Positions 8,885 through 17,114 of a DNA stretch of 64,000 bases are shown in pieces (positions within the stretch are counted from its first letter, which is position 1; the number at the start of each line of letters is the position of its first letter). This DNA comes from JARRQB01 sp965368585 (GTDB taxonomy: Bacteria; Pseudomonadota; Gammaproteobacteria; Chromatiales; Chromatiaceae). The notes under the pieces are model-generated. The model searched no databases. It was not told the origin of the DNA and worked only from the letters and a program-made list of their open reading frames with translations. The stretch is taken from positions 1 through 64,000 of the forward strand of contig CBDUNM010000004.1 in the NCBI GenBank assembly GCA_965368585.1, read 5' to 3'. The translations under genes and the position numbers were made by a program.

Positions 8885-8898
8885 TTGATAAGAATCAA
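8885..8898 (-). promoter_or_regulatory. Perfect FNR/ANR-type operator
   Basis: The sequence TTGATAAGAATCAA matches the FNR consensus TTGAT-N4-ATCAA at every specified base. It lies between hydB (start 8830, minus) and yjbQ (start 8940, plus), its centre about 61 bp from the hydB start codon. A TATTAA-like -10 element sits around 8862-8867 on the minus strand, so the box could act as an activator site near -41 for the hydrogenase operon. The site is a palindrome and could also affect yjbQ. The binding protein is not shown here; activation under anoxia is inferred from the family. Confidence 0.75.
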
Positions 8899-8939
8899 CA
8901 ATGCTTCCAACAAATTTTCGAACAGGACGATATCAACGC

Positions 8940-9353
8940 ATGATCCATCAAGACGTCGTGACCGTCGCGACACACGGTCGGGGTACCTACCAAATCAGCC
9001 GCCAGATCGGTGAAATCGTGACCGCCGCAAAAATCGAGACCGGCCTCTGCCACATATTTGTCCATCACACCAGCGCGTCATTGGTCCTATGTGAAAACGC
9101 GGACCCGAGTGTACGCAGCGATCTCGAAGGATTTTTGGCAAGGCTGGTGAAAGACGGGGACCCCGCATTCAGGCACGACGCGGAAGGGCCCGACGACATG
9201 CCGGCGCACATCCGTTCAATTCTGACCGGTAACGATCTGACGCTGCCGGTCACCGACGGTCGGTGTGCGCTGGGGACCTGGCAGGGCATATACCTCTACG
9301 AGCACCGCACCCGCGCGCATCGACGCCGCATTACGGTCACCGTCCACGGCTGA
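8940..9353 (+). CDS. yjbQ: YjbQ family protein (UPF0047)
   Basis: A 137-residue protein of the YjbQ/UPF0047 family, also annotated as secondary thiamine-phosphate synthase because family members complement thiE mutants; the natural role remains uncertain. The characteristic segments are CHIFVHHTSASLVLCENADP, DDMPAHIRSIL and the terminal GTWQGIYLYEHR. The ATG at 8940 is preferred over the one at 8901, because the family N terminus (MIHQDVVTV) begins there. It is divergent from the hydrogenase operon and shares the short intergenic region with the FNR-type box. Confidence 0.9.
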   Translation: MIHQDVVTVATHGRGTYQISRQIGEIVTAAKIETGLCHIFVHHTSASLVLCENADPSVRSDLEGFLARLVKDGDPAFRHDAEGPDDMPAHIRSILTGNDLTLPVTDGRCALGTWQGIYLYEHRTRAHRRRITVTVHG

Positions 9354-9498
9354 AGCGCAAGCGTTGCCGGGAGTGATCGTCGCATTGTGATCTGCGCTCA
9401 CACAAGAGCAACACGGGAATTGGAGTGTTAACTTACATATAGCATGGTTTTATCGCCTGCGATTGTACCGCCCTCCGTCACGCTCCTGCCTACCGACG

Positions 9499-10005
9499 CT
9501 ACTGCCGCAGTCCGTTAATACCCTTGGTGAAGCCCTGCAACGAGATCGGCACGTTAAAGGACTTGGGTTCGATCGTGGCGAACGTCAACGTCGCCTGATT
9601 ACCCTTTTTCATCGCCTGCACCATCTCGCCGGTGAGCTTCAGAGCCGCACGGCAGCCTTCGGTCGTGCAGACGGCAAAGGGGATGCGCGCCGGTTCACCT
9701 CGTTCGATCCTGAACTCAACTCCAGGTACTAAAGCGACACCCAGCGGCAGGGTGAACAGTGCGACCGCCTGTGCTTGTTGCGGCGGGTAACCCACCGCCA
9801 CATTGAGCAGCGTCTTACCGGAATCCTTCAGTGTGATGCGCTGATAGATATGGCAAACCTGTTCGCCGCCCGGCTGCGTTTCGCAGCCGGCCTGCCAATC
9901 GCCAAAGGCATCGCCATCGGCTACGCCGGCCAGCACGTTGGCAAAGGATGACGCAACCGCCAAGGCCAGTGTTTTCACATAGTTACGTATCGGTATTCCG
10001 CACAT
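9499..10005 (-). CDS. IalB-like secreted protein (invasion-associated locus B family)
   Basis: A 168-residue exported protein of the IalB family. The start at 10005 gives a short basic leader and the hydrophobic LALAVASSFANVLAGVA signal; an earlier in-frame codon at 10035 would overlap ridA. The mature part opens with FGDWQAGCE, the family hallmark, and has two further Cys pairs (CHIYQ, CTTEGC) expected to form disulfides. It ends with FTKGINGL, also family-typical. Despite the name, the family is common in free-living alpha- and gammaproteobacteria and its biochemical role is not settled. It follows ridA by only 27 bp on the same strand, so the two may share a transcript. Confidence 0.85.
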   Translation of the reverse strand: MCGIPIRNYVKTLALAVASSFANVLAGVADGDAFGDWQAGCETQPGGEQVCHIYQRITLKDSGKTLLNVAVGYPPQQAQAVALFTLPLGVALVPGVEFRIERGEPARIPFAVCTTEGCRAALKLTGEMVQAMKKGNQATLTFATIEPKSFNVPISLQGFTKGINGLRQ

Positions 10006-10031
10006 CCCGCCTGGCGAGTCAGGCGCGCGCC

Positions 10032-10415
10032 TCATTCCAGTTCCAGCACGGCATCCATTTCCACGGCCGCACCTTTGGGCAGCGCCGCCACCCCGATCGC
10101 CGCACGCGCCGGATAGGGTTCCTGGAAGTATTCGGCCATGACCTGATTGACCCGCGGGAAATGGCCGAGGTCGGTCAGGAATACGTTCAACTTCGCTACG
10201 TGCGCCAAACTGCCGCCGGCGGCGCTGGCAACCGCCTGCAGGTTGTCAAACACCCGACGGATCTGCGCGTCGATATCGCCCTCGACCAAAACCATGGTCT
10301 TGGGCACCAAGGGGATCTGACCCGACATGTACACCGTCTTGCCAACCTTGACCGCCTGCGAATAGGTACCAATCGCCTGCGGCGCCTGATCAGTCCGGAT
10401 AATCTCTCTGGGCAT
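10032..10415 (-). CDS. ridA: RidA family 2-iminobutanoate/2-iminopropanoate deaminase
   Basis: A 127-residue YjgF/YER057c/UK114 protein that hydrolyses reactive enamine/imine intermediates released by PLP enzymes such as threonine dehydratase. Visible family features are the N-terminal APQAIGTYSQAVKVG, SGQIPL, the conserved Arg in PARAAIGVAALPKGA and the terminal VEMDAVLEL. The Arg in the P(A)RA motif binds the carboxylate of the substrate. ATG at 10415 fits the family start MPREIIRT. It is usually a trimer in the cytoplasm. It precedes the IalB-like gene on the same strand. Confidence 0.95.
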   Translation of the reverse strand: MPREIIRTDQAPQAIGTYSQAVKVGKTVYMSGQIPLVPKTMVLVEGDIDAQIRRVFDNLQAVASAAGGSLAHVAKLNVFLTDLGHFPRVNQVMAEYFQEPYPARAAIGVAALPKGAAVEMDAVLELE

Positions 10416-10574
10416 AGCAGCTCCTGTCACACATTTGCTCCGTTGTTGATATTCAGCACCGCGGACGGTACCTCATCTTGCGTCCGTGCCATGGTGCCAT
10501 GCCGTGTCCGCGGCGCGCCAGCCCCCGGTACTCCGTTGTCGATACTCGCGACACGCCCTGACCAATGGCGCCGG

Positions 10575-12062
10575 TCAGAAACGGCGTCGTCGCCAATAGA
10601 CGAGTGCGAGTAGCGCCGCGCAGATCAGTATCACCGCATAGTTTCCCACGCGGACAAAGGGCGTGGCGCCTTGTCGCGGCTCGATCTCGCCGGTGAGCAC
10701 CGTCTGCTGAAATTGCGGCGCAACGCGCTGTAGTTCCCCCGACGGGGCAATGATGGCGGAAATGCCCGTATTTGTTGCCCGCACCATGTATCGACGGGTT
10801 TCCAGCGCGCGCATGCGCGCGATTTCCAGATGTTGATGAGGTGCCAGCGAATCACCGAACCAAGCGTCGTTACTCACATTGACGAGAAATGCCGCATCGG
10901 GCAAGGCCTGGACGGTTTCGTTGCCGAAGGCATCCTCGTAACACACCGACATGGCGGCGGGATAACCGGCGGTCGTCAACAGGGGCGCCGGCTGCGACCC
11001 GGAACTGAACTCGGACATGGGAATAGCCAGGATTTCGATCAACGGCGCAAGCACCGCGTTGAGCGGCATAAACTCGCCAAACGGGACCAGGTGACGTTTG
11101 TAGTACACCCCTTTGCCCGAAAGGCCCAGATTCATTACCGCGTTGTAATAACGGTCGTCTGCTTCGAGCACCGGAATACCGAACAGGAGATCCTGGCCCC
11201 TGGCGGAGGCAGCGTCGGCGAGCGGCGCCAGTACCTGCGCCTCGACCTGATGTGCGTAAGCGGGCACGGCGGTCTCGGGCCAGACAATCAGGCGGCTGTC
11301 GCCGGCCTGCTCGGTGAGATCGTTGTACAGGCGCAGCGTGGGTACGAACTGATCGGGGCGCCACTTCAGCGCTTGCGCGATATTGCCCTGAATCACGCTG
11401 ACTTCGAACCTTGCGCCGGCTGGTTCGCTCCAAGCGACCGGCTTGAGCGCGCCGGCCCCCAGCCACAACACAGCCAACACCGCCAAGGGCCAGCCGCTAC
11501 GCCACGCAACCACCAGCGAAGCGCTCACCACCACGACCAGACTGACGCCGTAAACGCCCAGCACCGGCGCCAAGCCGCTGAGCGGCGTGTCGAGCTGACT
11601 GTAACCCAGCGCGAGCCACGGAAAGCCGCTCAACACCCATCCCCTGAGCCACTCGCCCAAAACCCATGCCGAGGGAAACGCGACGAAGGTAATCCAGGCG
11701 TGCTCCGAGGCCCCCAGCCGTGCGACCGACCACGCGGCCAGTCCGTAGTACAGGGCCATCAGTGCAGCGAACCCCAGAGTGATGAACAGCGCCAACGGCA
11801 GGTTGACGCCGCCGAATTGAATAATACTGACCCGCAACCAGAATACCCCGAACCCCAGCAGACCCAGCCCCCACAACCAACCGAGCCAAAATGCTTCCCG
11901 CGGTCGCGTGGCCCGCAACACGGTGAGAAGCAGCGCGGGACCCAGAATCGCCGCCACTCCGAAGCCGAACGGAGCAAACGCCAATACTGTCAGTGCGCCG
12001 GCGGCGAACGCCGAAAGGCCGCGGCGTAGCGGTGTTCCGTCGATCAATTCGACAGTGCGCAA
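10575..12062 (-). CDS. lnt: Apolipoprotein N-acyltransferase
   Basis: A 495-residue inner-membrane enzyme that adds the third acyl chain to lipoproteins. The first 210 residues hold about six to seven membrane spans; the rest is a periplasmic nitrilase-fold domain with the catalytic triad visible as Glu in IVWPETAVPAY, Lys in YYKRHLVPFGEF and Cys in MSVCYEDAFG. A last membrane span lies just before the basic C-terminal YWRRRRF. The frame opens with TTG at 12062 with no ATG nearby. In many gammaproteobacteria lnt directly follows corC; here corC is 16.6 kb away in the same orientation, separated by an accessory region (see findings). Confidence 0.96.
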   Translation of the reverse strand: MRTVELIDGTPLRRGLSAFAAGALTVLAFAPFGFGVAAILGPALLLTVLRATRPREAFWLGWLWGLGLLGFGVFWLRVSIIQFGGVNLPLALFITLGFAALMALYYGLAAWSVARLGASEHAWITFVAFPSAWVLGEWLRGWVLSGFPWLALGYSQLDTPLSGLAPVLGVYGVSLVVVVSASLVVAWRSGWPLAVLAVLWLGAGALKPVAWSEPAGARFEVSVIQGNIAQALKWRPDQFVPTLRLYNDLTEQAGDSRLIVWPETAVPAYAHQVEAQVLAPLADAASARGQDLLFGIPVLEADDRYYNAVMNLGLSGKGVYYKRHLVPFGEFMPLNAVLAPLIEILAIPMSEFSSGSQPAPLLTTAGYPAAMSVCYEDAFGNETVQALPDAAFLVNVSNDAWFGDSLAPHQHLEIARMRALETRRYMVRATNTGISAIIAPSGELQRVAPQFQQTVLTGEIEPRQGATPFVRVGNYAVILICAALLALVYWRRRRF

Positions 12063-12260
12063 AAAACGTACTCCTTGATTATCCGTCGGACGAATATCGC
12101 CGGTTTCGCAAGGCCACCAACGGGCCGTCGGTCGCTCGCCACGCCCTGCTCCGGCTGCGCGCGCGCAGCGCTGGAAATCGCCGTGCAGACTAAGCAGTGG
12201 GACGCCGCTTGGTCAATGACCAAAGCGGCTCGGAGGACGTGCAGCAGTATATTAAGAAAC

Positions 12261-12410
12261 GCGCTAGTAAAGCCTTGTGTCGGGTGAAGGTTTGAGTGAC
12301 CGTTTGCTGCAAGGAAGCAGCAGCCGAGCCTACAGGGATGTATCCACGGCGTGTCACTGAAAGCTTTACCCGGCAGGTGGCATTGGAAAGGTGAGGCTTT
12401 ATTGATGATT
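12261..12410 (+). repeat. Hairpin repeat element, copy 1 (about 150 bp)
   Basis: This segment recurs at 28354-28501 in the same orientation with roughly 85 percent identity by eye. It is built as a long hairpin: arms at 12281-12300 and 12353-12372 pair at 17 of 20 positions, and the ends carry short inverted repeats (AGTAAAGCCT and AGGCTTTA). The loop contains a second small hairpin (GCTGCAAGGAAGCAGC). There is no coding capacity of note. It fits a MITE-like or REP-like dispersed repeat rather than a terminator of lnt, whose start codon is 200 bp away and transcribed away from it. Confidence 0.8.
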
Positions 12411-12746
12411 TCCTTAATCATTCGCGGAACCGACGATGCCGGTTCACCACCCACTTCCGGCGGGCAGCCGAACGCCACGCGAAACAAACCGGCGGAATTC
12501 TACCCATAAAGTATCCGTAACATCCGGAAATATCGCGCCATTTTGCACTTCGAGCCCCATAGCCTGATGTTTTCAGGTGTCATTGCCGATACACGCTCGG
12601 CGTGGCATCGCGCTTGCGCTCAGTCTTACACGGCAATATGAGGCATTATCATTCTGTCCCATATGGTCGAATCCCTTGGTCCCACCGGAGAGTGGGTACT
12701 TCGCGCCCACATGCCGAAGGGGGCGGATTCATTCGCTAAAGACAAC

Positions 12747-13008
12747 CTAACCTGCATGTTGCACCAGCCGATCATGGGCCAAACACCGAAACCCGATGCA
12801 GCAGCTTCGAATCCTCTTTTTCCGGGGTTTTCTGCAGGGTACGGTTGGTGACCGGCCCATGATCTATCCGGGCCCTCGCTTGTCCAGGCATGCCTGCACT
12901 GGCTGTTCACTCAAGTCGTAGCGACGGCTATGCCGTTCGCTCCACAGCGGCGTCCAGCCGCACCTGTCCGGCGCGATCATCCCGGATACTGGTGCAACAT
13001 GCAGGCTA
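12747..13008. mobile_element. MITE-like element with 21-bp inverted ends
   Basis: The left end CTAACCTGCATGTTGCACCAG (from 12747) is repeated inverted at about 12988-13008, with two mismatches in 21. The 220 bp between have no convincing gene. A third, solitary copy of the left end, identical over 28 bp (12746-12773), lies at 28218-28245. This looks like the skeleton of an insertion sequence or a non-autonomous derivative. The right end directly abuts a fragment of a universal stress protein gene. The IS family is not identified from the ends alone. Confidence 0.6.
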
Positions 13009-13009
13009 A

Positions 13010-13296
13010 AGAAATGATGAGAAAGATGAAGAAACGGGTCGAGGAGTTTTACCAGCAGGAATTGAGCTACCAGGATTAAGAGGCCGGAATTGTATCGGAT
13101 GTCTACGCCGTCAGCGGTGGTTGCGCGGAACAAGTCAACAGCCATGCTTAACCCCTGGATGTGGATCTGATCGTGATGGGGACCCATACCGCGTATTAGC
13201 TGCGGGCATGGCGTGCTCGGATCCACCGCACGCAAAACTACCCATATCAGCAAGCGGCCGGTACTGGCACTAGTGGTGCCGGGACAACGAAAGTAA
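13010..13296 (+). pseudogene. Universal stress protein (UspA), degraded 3' part
   Basis: Reading across frames gives the C-terminal half of a Usp domain: first MMRKMKKRVEEFYQQELSY, a stop at 13078-13080, then IVSDVYAVSGGCAEQV, a further stop, then DVDLIVMGTHTA, a stop, a frame change, and finally VLGSTARKTTHISKRPVLAL with a stop at 13294. The order VSGG...DLIVMGTH...GSTARK...PVLVV is exactly that of the Usp ATP-binding end. At least three stop codons and one frameshift make it a dead gene. The N-terminal half is missing; the break coincides with the right end of the 12747-13008 element. Confidence 0.8.
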
Positions 13297-13434
13297 ATCG
13301 ATGGGGCGGTGCAGACTCGAATGGCACTTAAATCGAAGTCCATTGGTTGGAAATGCTGCCATTCTCTGCGAAGCATGCCTTACGGCTAACTGCCTCCTGA
13401 CTCTCCGAGCGTACAGGATTGGTGACAAGGTACA

Positions 13435-13494
13435 CTAGTGGGTTGCTTGGCAAGTTCGTTCACTCTCAGAGCCCCACCCAGGGGCCAAGACTAG
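13435..13494. repeat. Palindromic repeat, decayed copy
   Basis: The left arm and loop (CTAGTGGGTTGCTTGGCAAG followed by TTCGTTCACTCTCAGAGCCCC) match the intact palindrome at 59625-59694, but the right arm is shortened to a piece ending CCAAGACTAG. It lies in the gap between the usp pseudogene and the dctM 3' hairpin. It appears to be a degraded member of a small dispersed repeat family. Confidence 0.65.
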
Positions 13495-13509
13495 GAGCAT
13501 TCGCCGCGC

Positions 13510-13548
13510 CCTGCGGGAAGCCCTCCTTCGAAGAGGGCTTCCCGCAGG
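13510..13548 (-). terminator. Strong hairpin downstream of dctM
   Basis: A perfect 16-bp stem (arms 13510-13525 and 13533-13548, sequence CCTGCGGGAAGCCCTC and its complement) with a 7-nt loop, 8 bp beyond the dctM stop. No T-run follows on the minus strand, so it may act as an RNA 3'-end stabiliser or as an imperfect terminator of the TRAP operon. Confidence 0.6.
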
Positions 13549-13555
13549 CACATCA

Positions 13556-14854
13556 TCAACGTCGCACGAACTCAGGCCCAAAGAAAAGATTGGGAAGGAA
13601 GGTGGAGATCGCGGGTATGTAGGTAATAATAATCAGGAAAACCAACAGAATACTCAACCAGGGAAGTGCCGCCCTGATCACTTCCGTGAGCGACATCCCT
13701 GTGACGCCCGCTGTCACAAACAAGTTCAGACCCACTGGCGGTGTGATCATGCCGATCTCCATATTTACCACCATGATAATCCCCAGATGGATGGGATCGA
13801 TTCCCAACTCCATGGCGATCGGAAACAGAATCGGCGCCATGATCAGCAGAATGGCCGACGGCTCCATGAAGTTCCCCGCAATCAACAGCAGAATGTTTAC
13901 CACAATCAGGAACGCCCAGGGCGCCAGCCCCCAGCCGATAATTGTCTCCGCGATCAACTGGGGTATACGCTCTGTGGTCAGCACGTGCGCGAACAGGAAG
14001 GCGTTGGCGATGATGAACATCAGCATGGTGGTTACCTTGGCGGCGTCCACCAGTACCTTGGGAATCTCTTTGATCTTGATATCACGATAAACGAAGACCG
14101 CAATGAAACCGGCGTATACCGCAGAAACCGCCGCGGCCTCAGTGGGCGTGAAGATACCACCGTAGATGCCGCCCATGATGATGATTATGAGAAACAGTCC
14201 CCAGGATGCGGTCGTAGCCGATTTTCTGAGCGCTGTCCAGCCGGCGAAGGGTTCTGCAGGTAGGTTCCGTCTGCGGGCAGCGACATAGATTGCCACCATA
14301 AGCAACAGCCCCATGAGCATTCCCGGAATCACGCCTGCCATAAACATGCGACCCACAGAGACTTCGGTAGCAGCAGCGTAAACGACCATCACGATCGAGG
14401 GCGGAATGAGAATTCCTAGCGTGCCGGCATTAGCGATCAAACCGGCCGCGAATGCCTGTGGATAGCCTTGCTTTACCATGCCGGCGATGACGATGGAGCC
14501 TATGGCAACCACGGTAGCCGGCGAAGAGCCGGAGACGGCGGCAAACAGCATACAGGCGAGAACCGACGCCATGCCGAGCCCGCCTCTCAACCAGCCTACC
14601 GCATCCACCGCGAAACGGATCATTCTTTTGGCCACACCGCCGGTGGTCAGGAATGACGAGGCCAGCACAAAGAACGGGATGGCCATCAGCGTCGAGTGGT
14701 GCATGGTATGGAAGACTTTGTCTGCCAGCGAGGCCAGTGAATCGTCGGCGAACACCATGATCGTTATCACGCTGGAGAGCCCCAATGAGACCGCGATTGG
14801 AATCCCCATCAGCATGAACAGGAACAGCAGTATGAAAAGAATGGCGGCGCTCAT
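13556..14854 (-). CDS. dctM: TRAP transporter large permease DctM
   Basis: A 432-residue membrane protein of the DctM family, the ion-driven transport subunit of a tripartite ATP-independent periplasmic transporter. About 12 hydrophobic segments are visible, with the family motifs AVSGSSPATVVAIGSI, GILIPPSI and the near-C-terminal IGMITPPVGLNLFVTAGV. Last gene of a dctP-dctQ-dctM operon, 27 bp after dctQ, with ribosome-binding site GAGGA before the ATG at 14854. The substrate is probably a C4-dicarboxylate or another organic acid; substrate choice is set by DctP and cannot be read here. A DctD-like receiver remnant at 23255 shows that a matching two-component system may once have been nearby. 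Confidence 0.95.
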   Translation of the reverse strand: MSAAILFILLFLFMLMGIPIAVSLGLSSVITIMVFADDSLASLADKVFHTMHHSTLMAIPFFVLASSFLTTGGVAKRMIRFAVDAVGWLRGGLGMASVLACMLFAAVSGSSPATVVAIGSIVIAGMVKQGYPQAFAAGLIANAGTLGILIPPSIVMVVYAAATEVSVGRMFMAGVIPGMLMGLLLMVAIYVAARRRNLPAEPFAGWTALRKSATTASWGLFLIIIIMGGIYGGIFTPTEAAAVSAVYAGFIAVFVYRDIKIKEIPKVLVDAAKVTTMLMFIIANAFLFAHVLTTERIPQLIAETIIGWGLAPWAFLIVVNILLLIAGNFMEPSAILLIMAPILFPIAMELGIDPIHLGIIMVVNMEIGMITPPVGLNLFVTAGVTGMSLTEVIRAALPWLSILLVFLIIITYIPAISTFLPNLFFGPEFVRR

Positions 14855-14881
14855 GGCGTAGGTGTCCTCTTTGGCGGTCGA

Positions 14882-15445
14882 TTATTGTTTGATTTTGCGC
14901 GCTTCTGATCCCTCGGAAAGCTCCGTCTTGCCACTCAGGCTCTCTATGGCTTCATCCGCCTCGTCCGCCAGATGGAGCCCACCCTTGCCTGTCAGCAAGT
15001 TCCAGCCTGCCTGCGCGAAGCGGAAGAACAACAGCGCAAAACCGACCGGAAGAATAAGCTTGGGAATCCAGAGCGGTATCGGCAGATCTTCTGCTTCGAT
15101 TCCGATCATCAGCAGCAGGTCGATATCCTGGTAGCCGCCGACAGTCATAACTCCCGCGTAAAACATGCACAGGGCTATTGCTGCCAGTCCGACTATTTTG
15201 GCCTGGCCGTGAGGAAGATTCTTAACCAACAGATCCACGCCGATGTGAGAGCCCACACGGACCCCGTAGGACATGCCCAACAGAACCAGCCAGGCGAAAA
15301 GAAATATGGTGAGTTCCAGGGCCCATACGAATCCGGCGTTGAAAACGTAGCGCAGAACAACCTGAACAAAGGTCACAATCGTCATTGCTGCAAGCAGAAA
15401 CGCGACAAGTGCCTCTTCTAACCGATTGATGAAGTTCCCGATCAT
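14882..15445 (-). CDS. dctQ: TRAP transporter small permease DctQ
   Basis: A 187-residue protein with four predicted membrane spans, typical of the DctQ subunit that bridges binding protein and large permease. The N-terminal MIGNFINRLEEALVAFLLAAMT and the second segment VLRYVFNAGFVWALELTIFLFAWLV fit the family. The C-terminal 40 residues are hydrophilic (LADEADEAIESLSGKTELSEG), somewhat longer than usual. The ATG at 15445 has a good ribosome-binding site (AGGTGA). It lies 310 bp downstream of dctP, an unusually large gap inside a TRAP operon, with a hairpin inside it. Confidence 0.93.
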   Translation of the reverse strand: MIGNFINRLEEALVAFLLAAMTIVTFVQVVLRYVFNAGFVWALELTIFLFAWLVLLGMSYGVRVGSHIGVDLLVKNLPHGQAKIVGLAAIALCMFYAGVMTVGGYQDIDLLLMIGIEAEDLPIPLWIPKLILPVGFALLFFRFAQAGWNLLTGKGGLHLADEADEAIESLSGKTELSEGSEARKIKQ

Positions 15446-15642
15446 AAGGTCACCTTGGAAGAGGTGTTAATGCAGTCGGAGCAGAACATGTAGAGCCGGT
15501 GGTACCGGGGTGGAAACCAGTGTGTTCTTTGCATCTGGCCAAGGCTCCAATTCTGAGGTATTTGTTATTCTTTTCAAGATACCACAACAAACCAAGCATG
15601 GAGTCATCACATCGAACCGCGGCGGAATTCACCTTCCGGGGT

Positions 15643-15671
15643 GCGGGGGCAACCGTCTGGCTCGCCCCCGC
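15643..15671. promoter_or_regulatory. GC-rich hairpin between dctP and dctQ
   Basis: Arms GCGGGGGC (15643-15650) and GCCCCCGC (15664-15671) enclose a 13-nt loop. On the plus strand five T follow, giving a terminator shape for a plus-strand RNA; on the minus strand, the operon's own direction, no T-run follows, so it would more likely protect the 3' end of a short dctP-only mRNA. The remaining bases of the 310-bp gap show nothing else clear. Confidence 0.55.
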
Positions 15672-15755
15672 TTTTTGCCGTGGTCTGGTCTATGCTCTCA
15701 GCAACCGATGATTCGACACGTGCCCGCAGTGGCATGGTCTTTTATCGCATCGGTC

Positions 15756-16742
15756 TTACTTGCTGCAGGCAGCCGCGGCCTCTACGTAATTGGCACCGAT
15801 ATCGTCCTTGAACTGGTCCCAAACCGGCTTCATGGCAGCCCGCCATTTTCCCTTCTCTTCCGCTGTCAACTGAATAATCTCGGTTTTTCCGGAGTCTGCG
15901 ATCAGTTTCTTGGCATCCTCGTTCTCCTTGAAAGCAAGCTCGTTCACCGCTGCAGTCACTTCCACTACGATCTTGTCCAGTTCGGCGCGAACGTCGTCCG
16001 GGAGGCTTTTCCAGAACCGCTCACTGGTGATCAGCATATAGTCCAGCAGACCATGGTTGGATTCCACGAAGTAAGGCTGAACCTCGAAGAACTTCTGGGA
16101 GTAGATATTGGACCAAGTGTTTTCCTGACCGTCGATCTGTCCCGTCTGCAGGGCCAGGTAAACTTCAGAAAAGGCCAGCTTCTGCGGGTTGGCTTTCACT
16201 GCCTGAAACTGCGCCTGCAGCACATCGGAGCTCATGATTCGGAATTTGAGTCCGGCTGCAGCTTCCGGGGTGCGCAGTGCAACGGGTGCAGACAGCTGCT
16301 TCATGCCGTTGTGCCAATACGCCAGTCCCTTGATACCCTTTTTACTCATGGAGTCGAGCATCTCTTTACCTGCGGGTGAATCCTGAAAACAGGCCACGGC
16401 ATCCAGGTCGTTAAACAGGAATGGCAGGTCGTAGAGCTGCAGAACGTCGGTGAACTTCGAGAATTTGGAAAGCGCCGGTGCGATTATCTGAGTATCGTTT
16501 TTTAACAAGGCGATGATCTCGTCAGAGTCGCCGAACAGTTGTGAACTCGGAAATACCTGCACCTCTACCTTGCCCGCCAGCCTCTCCTCCACCAGCTTTT
16601 TGAACATGATGGCGCCTTTACCTTTCGGTGTGTTATCTGTTACCACATGGGAAAACTTGATAACGATGGGTGCGGCGAAAGCATTTGTGTACATCGTGAG
16701 TGCTGCTGCCAGCAGCAGGGTTCTAGTCAGAAATCTGAACAT
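15756..16742 (-). CDS. dctP: TRAP transporter substrate-binding protein DctP
   Basis: A 328-residue periplasmic solute receptor. Signal peptide: MFRFLTRTLLLAAALTMYTNAFA, cleaved about residue 23. The mature start IVIKFSHVVTDNTPKGKGA, the SSQLFGDSDEII segment, the Arg in LKFRIMSSDV (which in DctP proteins clamps the carboxylate of the ligand) and TGQIDGQENTWSNIYSQKF are family hallmarks of the C4-dicarboxylate type. It heads the dctPQM operon. A ribosome-binding site (GGAG) precedes the ATG. Upstream, 16743-17114 contains no gene I can support. Confidence 0.95.
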   Translation of the reverse strand: MFRFLTRTLLLAAALTMYTNAFAAPIVIKFSHVVTDNTPKGKGAIMFKKLVEERLAGKVEVQVFPSSQLFGDSDEIIALLKNDTQIIAPALSKFSKFTDVLQLYDLPFLFNDLDAVACFQDSPAGKEMLDSMSKKGIKGLAYWHNGMKQLSAPVALRTPEAAAGLKFRIMSSDVLQAQFQAVKANPQKLAFSEVYLALQTGQIDGQENTWSNIYSQKFFEVQPYFVESNHGLLDYMLITSERFWKSLPDDVRAELDKIVVEVTAAVNELAFKENEDAKKLIADSGKTEIIQLTAEEKGKWRAAMKPVWDQFKDDIGANYVEAAAACSK

Positions 16743-17114
16743 CTAAAATCTCCGCGTAAGTGGTTTTACGGTACTCAACTGAACCAAGCGTGCTCTTCTC
16801 GAAAAATGCGACTACCTGGATTTTTTCCGGCGTCTAGTGATTCATCCGATAATCATACAGTGATGAGCACTTTCATTCACGGCTAGAACGGCGGTTTCCC
16901 AGCATATGACGGTAAATCGGTCACGTCAATCAAGAATTCTATACCCTTATAGTGATCGTGATAGTCAATCCTGAACGACTCGATTTCAATGCACTGCATT
17001 CATGCGGGTACTGTTTTTTCACGGCCGGCTACCTTGTTTAACTGTCCAAAGACTGATTAAAGGGAACCGTTGCGGCCAGCGGACCCGATCTCCTGCGGAA
17101 TCCTTCAAAGCTCT

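Noticed and set aside
12044..12487. 147-codon minus-strand frame upstream of lnt
   Set aside because: It is made largely of the hairpin repeat element and changes content between the two copies, so it is not a gene.
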